Part shown: piece after piece, positions 25,505-36,371 of the stretch
Layout: every line of letters starts with the position of its first letter
Numbering within the stretch: position 1 is the stretch's first letter
NCBI GenBank assembly: GCA_033065855.1
Contig: JAVXUO010001914.1
Span: 113,094 to 177,093 of the forward strand
Reading direction: 5' to 3'
Source: Escallonia rubra
Taxonomy: Eukaryota > Streptophyta > Magnoliopsida > Escalloniales > Escalloniaceae
Length of the DNA stretch: 64,000 nucleotides
Made by a program: the position numbers and the translations under genes
Notes under the pieces: generated by a model
What the model saw: the letters and a program-made list of their open reading frames with translations, nothing else
Told to the model about the DNA's origin: nothing
The model's database searches: none

Positions 25505-26310
25505 TCTCAATTCTGACACCTCATATAGGGTGTCGATATGGTGTCCGATACGTGTCTGACACCTCCGGACACGTGTCCGACGCCTTCAGACACGTGTCCG
25601 ACGCCCACCGACACGCACCTCCAGACACATCGGCATACGTTAATTTATTTTTTAAATGTCGGACACCGTCGATCAGACGTGGTGTCTGTGTCTGCGCTAA
25701 CTAATAGGTATCTCAATCCAATTGGGTCCCATTCTCCGTCAACAATCTCAATTCCGACACCTCATAGAGGGTGTCGATATGGTGTCCGATACGTGTTTGA
25801 CACCTCCGGACACGTGTCCGACACATACCGACACGTGTCCGACACATACCGACACGTGTCCGACACCTCCGGACACGTGTCCGACGCCCACCGACACGCA
25901 CCTCCAGACATATCGGCATACGTTAATTTATTTTTTAAACGTTGGACACCGTCGATCAGATGTGGTGTCCGTGTCTGCGCTAACTAACATGTATCTCAAT
26001 CCAATTGGGTCCCATCCTCCGTCAACAATCTCAATTTCGACACCTCATATAGGGTGTCGATATGGTGTCCGATACGTGTCTGACACCTCCGGACACGTGT
26101 CCGACACATACCGACACGTGTTCGACGCCTCCGAACACGTGTCCGACGCCCACCGACATACACCTCCGGACACATCGGCATACGTTAATTTATTTTTTAA
26201 ATGTCAGACACCGTCGATCAGACGTGTTGTCCGTGTCTGCGCTAACTAACAAGTATCTCAATCCAATTGGGTCCCATCTTCCGTCAACAATCTCAATTCT
26301 CAATTTCTCA
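25505..26310. repeat. Higher-order tandem repeat with ACACGTGTCCGAC subrepeats
   Basis: Three large units (TGTCGATATGGTGTCCGA at about 25531, 25772 and 26055; spacing about 241 and 283 bp). Within each are 2-5 short subunits centred on the palindrome ACACGTGT followed by CCGAC, and a conserved tail CATCGGCATACGTTAATTTA. Length differences come from subunit number. Confidence 0.93.
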
Positions 26311-26559
26311 AATGCTGAATGCAATAAAAATTAATAAAAATCACACATTCAATCAAATTGGGTCCCATCCTCCTTCAATAATCTCAATATCTCAAGTACT
26401 CAATGCATAATTAACAATCTAAAATCATCAATTAACAACCTAAAATCATCAATCAACAACCTAAAATCACAGATCAATAATCACAATTCTCAAATGCACA
26501 ATTAACAACCTAAAATTATCAATGTTCAAATGGGAAAAAATTGTTCAAAATGCACATAT

Positions 26560-26960
26560 CCGTTGCGCTTGAATTATTTCAATATAGGGTTTGATTGTAT
26601 TAGGGCATTCAATTTAGGGTTCAATTACTTTAATTTAGGGTTTGGTTCGACTAGGGCATTCAATTTAGGGTTTAATTAGGGTTCAATTACAGTAATTTAA
26701 GGTTCAATTAGGGTGTTCTATTGATTCAATTTAGGGTTCGGTTGATTTGGGGCATTCAATTTAGGGCTCAATTATGTCAATTTAGGGTTCGGTTGGATCA
26801 GGGCATTCAATTAGGGGTTCAATTAGTTTAATTTAGGGTTCGATTGATTTGGGGCAATCAATTTAGGGTTCAATTAGTTCAATTTAGGGTTCGATTGGAT
26901 TAGGGCATTCAATTTAGGGTTCAATTAGTTAAATTTAGGGTTCGATTCGATTAGAAATAA
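26560..26960. repeat. TTTAGGGTT-rich tandem repeat
   Basis: About six units of roughly 60 bp built from CAATTTAGGGTTCAATTA and TTCGATTGGATTAGGGCATT. The plant telomere heptamer TTTAGGG occurs many times but never as a head-to-tail run, so this is not telomeric DNA. Confidence 0.9.
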
Positions 26961-27077
26961 TTAGATTAAATGCTACTCATTGTATAGGACTACTGAGTAC
27001 ATCAATTATATGTATATGAAAAAAATGTACATTTGAGATTAAGTAGCAAGAAAAAACATTAGTCAAACTTTGAGTTT

Positions 27078-27113
27078 TTGTGTGTGTACACACACACACA
27101 CACATACACACAG
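27078..27113. repeat. (TG)n/(AC)n microsatellite, palindromic
   Basis: TGTGTGTGTA followed by ACACACACACAC, a self-complementary junction. Confidence 0.9.
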
Positions 27114-27686
27114 GAATAATTAGAATTTTCTTTTCTTGTGAATTGGAACTAAAACAACAAAACATGGGAAACTAATACCGAAAGCCATATGGCTTTTAGT
27201 GGAAGTTGTTAATCAAACAATCTTAACATTTGCAAACAAAAACGAAGTGGAAGAGTTCAAATCCCAAAATATGTACTAGAAATTTCTAACTTGTCAACCA
27301 CAATGCTTTAACCAAATGTAATTTAGTAATTCAAAACACCCCCTCCTCCTCCCCCCCCCCCCCTCGGTTGTAGGTATGCCATTTGATTTGAATGATGCCA
27401 TTACACGACCTTCGCTGCCACCGCCACTATCACAACCACCATCGCTACAACCATTACTAGACTGTTAGAGCCACCACTACCGTCAAAATACTACATAACG
27501 GAATCACCACAACCACCATGATATTGCGATATCACCACACCATAATTAGACCACCAATGTCGTTGACACTGTCATCTCTACCGTCAGTGATGTCACCACC
27601 TTAATTGTTACTATATCTACCACTAATGCCATTTATCACCACTGCCATGTCCAACATGATTGTCAGAACCACCACCATCCGAAACA

Positions 27687-27917
27687 ATGGAGGAGTTCTT
27701 GGAGCACAGGCCGGTTGCCATCCGATGGTACCCCAGGCTTGTGGCGTGGGAGTTGAGGCTCCTCTGGCTCCTCTCGGGGTCTTCCATCATCGTTTTGATC
27801 TTCAACTACATGCTCAGTTTTGTGACTTTGATGTTCACGGGGCATTTGGGCGCGTTGGAACTGGCGGGCACCTCATTTTCCAGTGTGGGAATTCAAGGGC
27901 TTGCTTATGGGATAATG
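27687..27917 (+). pseudogene. Captured first exon of a MATE (DETOXIFICATION-type) transporter
   Basis: The 77-codon open frame starts at ATG 27687 and reads MEEFLEHRPVAIRWYPRLVA, then ESR-type ELRLLWLLSGSSIIV, IFNYMLSFVTLMFTGHLG, ELAGTSFSSVGIQGLAYGIM. It ends at a donor-like ATG|gtatct. This is exon 1 of plant MATE antiporters: N-terminal region, first two membrane segments and the start of the conserved AxGIQGLAYGIM block. The next exon (usual LGMASAVQTVCGQAYGA) is absent. It lies wholly inside the large CACTA element, so it is a transduplicated gene fragment. The frame is open over all 77 codons, which suggests recent capture. Confidence 0.9.
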
Positions 27918-28529
27918 GTATCTATGCATCTCTTTTGTGTTCATCTCTACTCGTTAGTACCGACTCACTCATTACTGCTAATGCACTCGTAATTTTCTTT
28001 AAATGTATGTACTAAGTGCCAAGCGGCATGAAACACAACATATGCTTACTTTTTAGTACAATCAGTTATGCCCAAAATGCATATCCATGCACCTTTCTGC
28101 CTTGCGCAAGATAAATTATTGTAGACATTCGGTTAGCAAATGCATTGCATACATAAAGCAACTCAACTTCAAATTCTTTTCGTTTCAGCTAAACATACAA
28201 TAGTGGGCCATACAAAATCTATTGTTAGATTGCGTGCATACATGACTGTCAGATCCACCACCATAATATCTAGGTAGAGACTTACCGGAGTTGGCCGGAG
28301 CTCGATTCCAGAAATTGTCTATGCTAGATCCGGCCGGAGTTGCAAACTACGCCGCCGGAGGTGGCGCGGCGTCGGGGGGAATACGAGGGTGTCACCGGAG
28401 AGGTGCCGGATGTGGGTTGCCGTAGAGGGGCTTGCCAGATGTGGGTTGCCGCCGCCGGTGAAAGATTTTAATTAAGAGAGAGAGAAACGAGAGAAAGAAA
28501 AGAAAGAGATCTGATCTGAACTTTTGAAG
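27918..28529. other. Remainder of captured segment and GC-rich patch in the CACTA element
   Basis: 27918-28250 may be intron 1 of the captured MATE gene. 28260-28450 is CCGGAG/GCCGCCGG-rich and contains a 15-bp direct repeat of GATGTGGGTTGCCG. No coding case. Confidence 0.4.
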
Positions 28530-29500
28530 AATTTTATCGACAGTAAAAGTCCGTCGGTAATAGTCCATTTTCACCAACGAACTTTTTAGCGACGGCCATA
28601 TTCCGTCGCTTAAATGGTTTCTACCAACGGATTTTTACCGACGGCGTTTCCTGTCACTGAAAGAGCTTTTAGCGACGGAATTCATTCCATCGTTAAAATT
28701 CTGTCGCTAAATCTACATTTTCTTGTAGTGTATATATGATGCCAGGTTTTACATATTTGCTGGATGGAGATTATACTATCAATCTTCCATAACACTTTGA
28801 TGTAGCCGAGTGTTAATCTTTACTAATTACAATTCATAGGTGCTTACATGGTGGTAAAAATTATCATTGAAATGGTATGCATGAAGCTCAGGGTTCCAAT
28901 GAAGGAATTGGTAGTCTCATAAAAGATCTTGAAAGAGCCACTGGAATCAGTAGAACTGAGGATGAACATCCTATATGAGCCCAGACATGCAAAGGCAATA
29001 GCGGTCAAGGCTATTGAACAATTCAAGAACTACATTGAGTTATCTCTCCTCAGGAACAACATTCTATAACAATGTATTAAGCACTCATTTTTTCATAAGT
29101 ATGGGATGGTCATTTACTTAGAACCATTTGGTTCACAGGAAGGTTGACTAAAAGGATGGGATTTAGACTCGTGTGGAGACTGCTGGGTAAGTGAAGGCTG
29201 CCTTGTCGACTCCAACGAGACACCCACTGTCATTGATGCTCAAATGTACAGGTATACATATGCAGTGCGTCGCAATTTTATTTTGGTAGTTTTGATAAAG
29301 TCGTCTATGGCTATGAACATATTTCACTGTCCTATAAGAATATATATCAAACATGTACATTTTGAACTGGCACTAACTTTTAATTCTAATAAGAGTTGCG
29401 AGATAAACGCACTGCGAGGCCTCATACTGTCACCAAAATCTATTGACAGAGAGAGACTTCTATTTACCTCCTAAACTAGAGTAAAGAGTTCGGTACATAG

Positions 29501-30278
29501 TGTTTGTGGTGATATGGTATGGCTTCGAGACTGAAAGAAAAAATTGGCTTCGAGGCACGTTGTAGAACGCTTTCTTTAAGTTTATATTTGCCCCCATCAG
29601 AAATGGTGTGCAGCGGGTTGCCAGCAAATATCCTCTAAGATATAACGGAACTCACTAGTGAATAACGTTTGTACAAACGATATTCACCCCACAGATAGGT
29701 GTAAGGAAATCTGGATAATGATTCTGCAAGAAAGAATTCTGCAGAAATTCCTTCCTGGTAGAAGATATGTAGAAAGGAAGAAAAATGAATAGAGTAGATG
29801 CTTGTTATATGGTATCAAAAAACTGACCATTATGCTTTATTTATAGAGCACTAATGGCTGGTCACCAAGGGTCATACCCTTTCATCACGCACCCAATCAA
29901 TTAGACCATTAGATCAGAAACTGTTAAGATTAACGGTTCAAATTCTAAACCAGTATCTAACTAGCTCCCAAAAGGCGTGTCTCTTTGAACGGGTACCACT
30001 CAGCTGCCTAACGGGTGCAACCGATTGGGTTATATCCCAACTGGTGCAATTGTAACCAACCAGTTGCCTACGGTTGGATCTTACCCTACTTGAACCATTG
30101 CACTGGTTCATCACACCGACGGCCCAGATTTGATCACAATAACTTTAAGGCGTCTAATCGCCTTTTGCGCCTCATAATAAGGCTATTCCTTCCTCTTTGC
30201 TTCTTCACCTTCCTTTCATTATTTTGACACACAAAATGAACCCAAAAAATTGACTCAATATTTTGAAAAACACTAACA
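29501..30278 (-). mobile_element. 3' LTR of a Ty1-copia element
   Basis: On the minus strand it begins TGTTAGTGTTTTTC and ends CACCACAAACA. It carries a TATA-like CTATAAATAAAGC on the minus strand near 29845. It is preceded on that strand by the polypurine tract AAAATGGTGGGGAT, which is split by the solo LTR at 30284-32261. It cuts off the pseudogene copy at 29500. Confidence 0.82.
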
Positions 30279-30283
30279 ATCCC

Positions 30284-32261
30284 TGTTAGACCCCTCATAT
30301 TTAAATGCTTAAAAAAAAGAGGAAAAGAAAAGAAAATTAAATTAGATAATATGGGGACGTGTTGGGTATTTTAGAATTATAATTATGTTAGGAATATAAG
30401 TATTTATATTTCTTTAGGTATCTGATGATTACAATATATTCTTAGGGGTAGAATAAACTTCAGAGCCTCCAGAGAATTCCTAGAAAGAAATTTTGGAGAT
30501 TTTGATCATCACTTTAAGGTAAGTTTAATTTTAATTTTGAGATTGAGATTTGTGGTAAAAATCGCATAAATTGTTGTGGCTGATAGAATTCTAATTGAAA
30601 GTTTGGGTATCTTTACATTAGGGTTTGCATACAATTTATTTGAAGGGATCAAGATTTTGGGTTTAGACACGATCAGAGGTAAGGGTTTATTATTTTCAAA
30701 ATCTGAATCAGCGTTGGATCGATCAAATCTATGCTTGTGAATATCTTCTTTTCGCGTATTATCTATAATTTTCTTTCTATGAATTAAAATCGCGTAACCG
30801 AATCGTTGAGCGTTAATCTGTAGACTGGATTAATGGGCTCGTCATGATTTTTCTTTTTCTGTCTTCTTGTTAAGGCGTTTCATGCAGCCTCAGAATTTGG
30901 CCTCGATTTCTGTGCGATTTGGCTGTCAACCGTTTTTCCTAGCGGCATGACTTTTCATTTTATTCTGCTGGTTTGCTGACTTCGTTGTGTGTGCGAATCA
31001 AGGCCTCTTCACGTGGCCTGTTACTGTGTCATCAGTATACTTCAATCATTGAGCATAAGCTGTGTAAAATTCTGAAATCTCCATGTTAATGTCATGCATG
31101 GGTTCTTATATCATGCATACATGTCTCATGATTGCCTACTTTTTCATTATCACACATTATAATTCTATCCAGCTTAGACAGATTCTGTCACTCCCTTAAA
31201 AGAAACTGTTTACATGGATAATTCTATTTTCGTGTCTACGTCGTGCGTTCGTTATTTAATTGTGAACCGTTCGTATAAATTCTGATTTGATTGATGTCAC
31301 TCTCACTAGATATGTTCTCTTATTCTTCTCGATATACTTATGCATGTTACAAGTTTCTAAAATTATGGGACATTTGAGTTGTTTCATAATTATCCGTAAT
31401 GTTTTGCTATACGAACTTGCAAAAACTCATGGGTGATTTTTGTTTTTTTTTGTTTTTTCTATGAGCCGTGGGCCACGAGGGGTATATTATTCATTAGTTT
31501 ACATGGTCTAGGCAACTTGTTGGTACCTCGTCTGATTTATTGAATTTAAGTGTTAAAACTATCTGAGCCATGTCACAGTGTATGTGACTTTTCTGTTTCT
31601 GACTTACCCACGTGGATTGGAACGTGGGCTAGCTCAGAGGGATGAACTAGAGATCGCGATCTTATTTTCTGAACCTGGTTCCACGTGTCAGTGATGACAT
31701 GTGTGACCTTATTCTGAATGGCTCTCTAGTGTCAGTTTCTGTATAAGAATACATTTTGAAATTTTGTCTTTCTACGAAACATATTTTGTATTTTGACAAT
31801 TCTGGTTCGTATATGTTCTGTTAAAATTCTGTACGTCCGATCTTGTTTTCTCAGATATCTTTGTATCCCATTTTGATTGGTCCGTTGAGCGACCTTACTG
31901 GGCATTTGGCTCACCCCTCTTATTATTTTACTTTCAGGTGATCAGTAGAGGGGATTGGATTACGGGCCTAGCAATTTGACTGAGAGCTAGCGGTTTAATC
32001 TCAGAGCTATTTTGATTATTTTATTTTTTTAGAAATTATAATAAGAGGAAATATTTGGATTTCAATGTTTCATTTGGAACTCCTTGTAGGAGTAAATTTG
32101 GGATTAAATTACTATTTTAGGCCTATTTGACATTTAATTGTGTAAATTGGAGATTTTCTGATTAGATGCTCTGAATAACCTGTTTGGGAGACTTTTGAAA
32201 ATTTGTGGTTTTCTGACTTTGTATATTTGATATTAACGCTTTGAAAATTCGGGGAGTTACA
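30284..32261 (+). mobile_element. 1978-bp solo LTR inserted in a copia polypurine tract
   Basis: Starts TGTTAGACCCC and ends GGGGAGTTACA, flanked by the perfect 5-bp target duplication ATCCC (30279-30283 and 32262-32266). The inside carries GCGACCTTACTGGGCATTTGGCTCAC near 31888, a hallmark shared with LTR fragments elsewhere in the window. There is no internal domain, so this is a recombination-derived solo LTR. Open frames inside are not coding. Confidence 0.9.
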
Positions 32262-32266
32262 ATCCC

Positions 32267-32780
32267 CACCATTTTACAAAATATAAGACAAAATAAAAAA
32301 CAAAAGTAAGATCTTATTATCCAGTGAAGTACATGAATAAATGGAGATGTCTTACGACTTGAATCTTCACTTAGTGATTACATAACATGACTAATATGAA
32401 TGGTGTGGTAGATAAACTTTGAAGCACTGATCCTTATTGACTAGCCTGTCACATATCACACATGAAACTCCTATCCATACATAAATCCAGAAAACAACTT
32501 ATACATCAGAGGCCTTGTAATTTGTATCTTGTTTTTCATGAGTGCTCTAGAGTTAAGCCATTAAACTCGACAGAAGTGGCCCCACTTCATACTCACTAGT
32601 TAGGTCTATCAAGAGTGTACCATAACTAACACTCCAAGAAATGATCCTTTTATAAACATATTAAGAGCATAATGCTCACCTATTCTTTCATTACGGTTAC
32701 CAATGCAAGCACATACTTTTGGGATGACTAAATTTAAGTGCTTGCAATTACCATCATAATGTACTTTTGGCTCGTTGAAC
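32267..32780 (-). other. Copia 3' untranslated region
   Basis: Lies between the RNase H end and the polypurine tract on the minus strand; no coding content. Confidence 0.6.
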
Positions 32781-33740
32781 TCAAGACTTGGTGTTAGCAA
32801 GCGTTGAGTCGAGATTTTCATCATTGGTGATCCTTGAAATGGGCTTGAGATCCATCCCTCGTGAGGTCCTAATAACTATTTCCCTTGGAAGCCCTTTAGT
32901 TAACGGATCCGCCAAATTTTCCAATGACCTCACATATTCCAATGTGATTACTCTTTCGGTAATCAACTGCCTCACGCAGTTATGTCTAAGACCGATATGT
33001 CTAGACTTTTTATTATACGCTACATGCTCTTGATAGAGTTGGTTGACTATCACACCTTATAGATATTGGAGCCATAGGCATAGGCCATAAATGAATGAAC
33101 AAACTTTAGCTCTTACCCATGTTTTATGAATCTTCCTCCAACCTCGTGTATAGCGACAATTAATAGTTGCTAAATATTTCTAGTGGCTTTTCATCTAACA
33201 CTATCAGAGATAATTATTAGCAACACTTTTTAATGTCACTAAATAAAAGTCACTAAAAACATTTAGAGATGATTGATTGTCGCTATATAGAGGGTAGGAG
33301 GAAAATTCCTCCAACCGGTGTGGCTGCCAAATTTTTTCCTAAAGGAATTTCTAAAAGCAAATTCCTTAGCCATTCAACCTTCTTGCCCCTGCAATAAACT
33401 CTGCTGCCATGGTAGAATCAGTAATGCAAGTCTATTTATTCGAACCCCAGGATATTGTGCCCCCACCAAGTTCGAAAATCCAACCACTTGTGGAAGCATA
33501 ATCCTCCTTATTCGTAATCCAATTGGTATATGTGTACCCTTCCCAAACAGAAGGATACCCGTTATAACATATTCCAAAATCCATGGTTCGTTTAAAGTAC
33601 TTAAAGACCCTATATATTGCATTCCAATGCATATTACTAGGACAATTAGTATATCTACTAAGTTTTCCTACTGCATAAGCAATATCCGTTCTAGTACAAG
33701 TCATGGCATGCATTAGACAACCTGTTGTACTCGCATTTGT
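32781..33740 (-). pseudogene. Ty1-copia reverse transcriptase/RNase H remnant
   Basis: From 33740 on the minus strand: ASTTGCLMHAMTCTRTDIAY, VGKLSRYTNCPSNMHW, VFKYFKRTMDFGICYNGYPS, NWITNKEDYASTSGWIF, GGGTISWGSNK, then (frameshifted) GKKVEWLRNLLLEIPLGKN, an inserted MITE, then APISIRCDSQPTLS, KSRHIGLRHNCVRQLI, VRSLENLADPLTKGLPRE. This is the ordered end of copia Pol. The 5' part (gag to integrase) is cut off at about 33740 by long-LTR-family sequence. It belongs with the 3' LTR at 29501-30278. Confidence 0.9.
33131..33307. mobile_element. About 177-bp MITE inside the copia RNase H sequence
   Basis: The left TTCCTCC-AACC...TATAGCGACAAT and the right ATTGTCGCTATATAG...GGTAGGAGGAA are inverted repeats of about 32 bp. 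Copia RNase H similarity stops at the right edge and resumes left of the element. Edges are approximate. Confidence 0.72.
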
Positions 33741-36371
33741 GTGCTCCGGTGTGTGTGCATGTTGTGTGTTTTGGGTGTGTGTGAGTTGTGTGTTGTGCAT
33801 GTGTGTGTGGGTTTGGTGCAAAGAAGAGGAGCTATTTTCGTGAGGCAGTAGTTGTGTTAAGTGTGTGTATGGAGTTGTATACGCGCGTGTGTGTGTGTGT
33901 GCTTTGTGTGTGACTCTGTGAAAATAGGAATGCCCCTGCCGTGAGGCATTGGGTGCACTGGGTGGACTGTCTTGTGCGTGTGTTCATATGTATGTCTGTG
34001 TGTATACCATATATTTGCATGTGTGGGTGGAACAAAAACACGAGAATGGTTGAAATGATAACAAACTAACAGTTAACCAGAAAGAGAATACTTTGCTTCC
34101 GATCTGTGGCTTTGGCTAGTATGAATGAGGTTAGTGTGTGGGTGGTGAGGTTATGGCATATATGGTTACTGAGAAGGGGTGATAGGTGGTGGCTTGAGTT
34201 GAAACTGTTCATGAGGGTGCTGGTCTAATATAAGCAAGGGTGGCAATGTTGATGGTTTGGTTCCGAAATATGTAAGATAATGTTTGCTTCAGGGTAGTGC
34301 TGCGATGTGGTTGATGGTGGTTTGCATATTGGTGGTCTTAACTGAGTGGGATGGTATAAACAAGAGCAGGGAATTGGTCAAGGTGGAGGAGAGCTGGAAA
34401 AATCAAACTTACCAAGTTTATTGAAGTCATTTTGTCGATCAGAAATGAGCTATAGATGCACAACTTTAATGTGTTGTTCGTTAGATGGAAACCTTCAATT
34501 TTGACCTATGAATTAGGATAGCGGAGCGTTAGGTGTGTGTTGTGTGGCTGAAAGTGAGTGTGTAAGAGAATGAAGGGATATCCATGAACAGAGTGTTGGG
34601 TTTTGGACTGTGAGCAGAAGGGAAGAAGAAGAGCAGTGCAGATCGGGTATTGGGTTAGCGTTAAGTATGGCACGGGTATTCAATAGTGTACGGTGATCAT
34701 TAGCATGTAAAAAATTACAGTATAATATGTTGGCCTATATTAGAATTTGTGGCAAAATTTTAATGTTTTTTGAAATCGTATGTATTTTTTAATATTTTCT
34801 CTAATATCACATTTGTGAAATTCTTTTGGAGTCTTTAAACTCATAAAAATGTTCTGGAAAAATTCGAATAATGTTTTTAAGGTATGAATAAGTCCCAATT
34901 TAAGTTTAGTAATATTTAGAGTTTATTTGCTTTCATTTCCGTATCCCATTGATTTTAGCAAAACGAAAATTTTAAAAATAGTTTGTATGTCTTTTAAATT
35001 CTGATTTCAATTTCTATAATTTATATATATATTTTAAAGTTCTTATAAAAAATTATGGGACTTTATTTGTAGCTAGAGACAATTACGGCTATTTATGGGT
35101 TTTTATTGCCTTTAAAGAAATTATTTTAATTCTAAAAATATTCAAAAAATTCATGTTTTGACTTTTTATAATGTTTTAAGGTATAAAAGTGTTTTGTTAT
35201 AATTTAATATGTGTTTGAAGTATTGTGACGCGTTAAAGAGTGCTAGGAATTTTGGTTAGGTTAGTCATGGGCGGGATCGCTTTGAGTTGCGAGATTTCGG
35301 AGTTAGAAGTGAGCATGTGGTGGCTAGTTGATATTAGGTTTATAGTATTGTAGCATAGATTGTGTTCTAACAATGGATTGCCAATATAGGTTTATTGAGA
35401 GATTATTGATTGAGGTTTGGTAGCATTGCTTAGCTTGGATCGAGATAAAGAATTCAATCTGAAACCCCATTTCATCATATTGATATCATATATAATTTTC
35501 TGAGTAATTATCAAAATTTTAAGGAACTCTGATAACTTATTTTTCATGAAATTGTTTTCAATTGCCCGTGAAACTCTAAATTGAGCCTTAAATCGATTGT
35601 TTGGAATTCATTGTTCATTTCATCTGTTTATTAATTCGCTCATCGTAAAGCATTTTCAAATTTATTTACTCCTTCTAAATGTTGACATGAGATAGTAATA
35701 TGAGAGTTATAAGGATGGTGCGTACTTTTGGCGTTATAAGGATGGTTTGTTGGTTGTGTTAAACTAGTACCTAAATGGACTAGTCAGTGTATATATGCAT
35801 ATGTAAAGCGTATCGATACTTTCGGGGTGGCTTTGCTATAGTGTACTACTCATGTTCAATGTTTCCTGTTTCAGTTTTATTGCACCTGAAGTGTTTTGAA
35901 ATGATTATTGAGTTGATACTTGTTCCTATGTTTATAACGAAATGCATTGGTTTTATTTGAAAAATCATTTTAAAATTTATCATTTGACTGTGAATGTAAA
36001 ATTGTCCAAATCGTTTTGTTATTTTAAATCTTTGATCGACCTTATTAGGCTCTCAAAAGCTCACTCTCCTTTGACTTCCTTTCTGCAGGTGATAACCAAC
36101 AATAGGATATTTGGAGTGATTAGAGCCTGAAAAAGAAGTCGACTGGAAATTTTATTATTTCTTTTAGTTAAGCCCCTGCGAGGGAAAGTAATGTTTGGTA
36201 TAGTTTCACGAGTATTTAATTTTAGTGTTTTATTTAAGAACAATGTAATTGAGAGTTATTACTGTAGAAGCTCTGATACACATTGAGGCTTCCTTATCAA
36301 ATTGAGGTAATTAAACAATTTAGTGATTGATCGATGGATTGTTTAACATTCCGGATGTAAGGGATGTTACA
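33741..36371 (+). mobile_element. Long-LTR-family fragment, copy 1
   Basis: A TG-rich leader (33741-34020), AT-rich centre, CGACCTTATTAGGCTCTCAAAAGCTCACTC-type block near 36035 followed by TTTCTGCAGGTGATAACC, and terminal GGATGTAAGGGATGTTACA. The same order occurs at 44703-46535 and 46536-47389. Non-coding. The 5' end is truncated against the copia RT. Confidence 0.7.

Larger units (their letters stand above)
20170..28730 (+). mobile_element. 8.56-kb CACTA (En/Spm) element in intron 3 of the pseudogene
   Basis: Starts CACTACAAGAAAAAAGGC and ends TTTTCTTGTAGTG, with the 3-bp target duplication TAT (20167-20169, 28731-28733). The uninterrupted site survives in the complete gene (GAGACATATATATGA near 10379). 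Subterminal TTTTAGCGACGGA arrays lie at 20185-20560 and 28530-28720. Contents in order: two decayed minus-strand CACTA genes (20812-23870), an unassigned stretch, three tandem-repeat blocks (24385-26960), and a captured MATE exon (27687-27917). Both genes are broken, so it could move only with help. Confidence 0.95.
15077..29251 (+). pseudogene. Phosphohexomutase-like pseudogene (second copy)
   Basis: Exon equivalents: exon 2 at 15077-15340 (open, intact MTASHLP loop); exon 3 at 16702-16711 plus 18924-19430, split by a CACTA element; exon 4 at 28840-29039; exon 5 at 29139-29251. Exons 1, 6 and 7 are absent. Exon 4 has a 1-bp deletion (AAGCTCAGGG versus AAGCTCGAGGG) and, about 50 bp later, a compensating 1-bp insertion; the shifted stretch contains a stop. 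Its donor is changed from GAG|gta to GAGtta. Exon 5 begins GAA GGT TGA, a nonsense codon where the complete gene has CGG-CTA. In exon 3 the metal loop is FDIDVDRSD. Clearly not able to make the enzyme. Confidence 0.93.
13608..29500 (+). repeat. Tandem direct duplication of the phosphohexomutase gene body (intron 1 to intron 5)
   Basis: Introns and exons are collinear with about 6577-11165 of the complete gene, in the same orientation, so this is a DNA-level tandem copy and not a processed one. The left end is in the intron-1 MITE right arm. The right end (GGTACATAG) is cut by a copia LTR at 29501. The interior is stretched by two CACTA elements, a hAT-type element and another inverted-repeat element. 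It lacks about 660 bp of intron 2 that the complete copy has at about 7690-8355. Confidence 0.92.

Noticed and set aside
24385-26960. CRISPR-like or telomeric array
   Set aside because: Repeats have no unique spacers, the host is a plant nucleus, and TTTAGGG words are never head to tail.
33741-34041. His/Thr-rich minus-strand frames
   Set aside because: Translations of (TG)n/(CA)n-rich DNA in the long-LTR family; no protein meaning.
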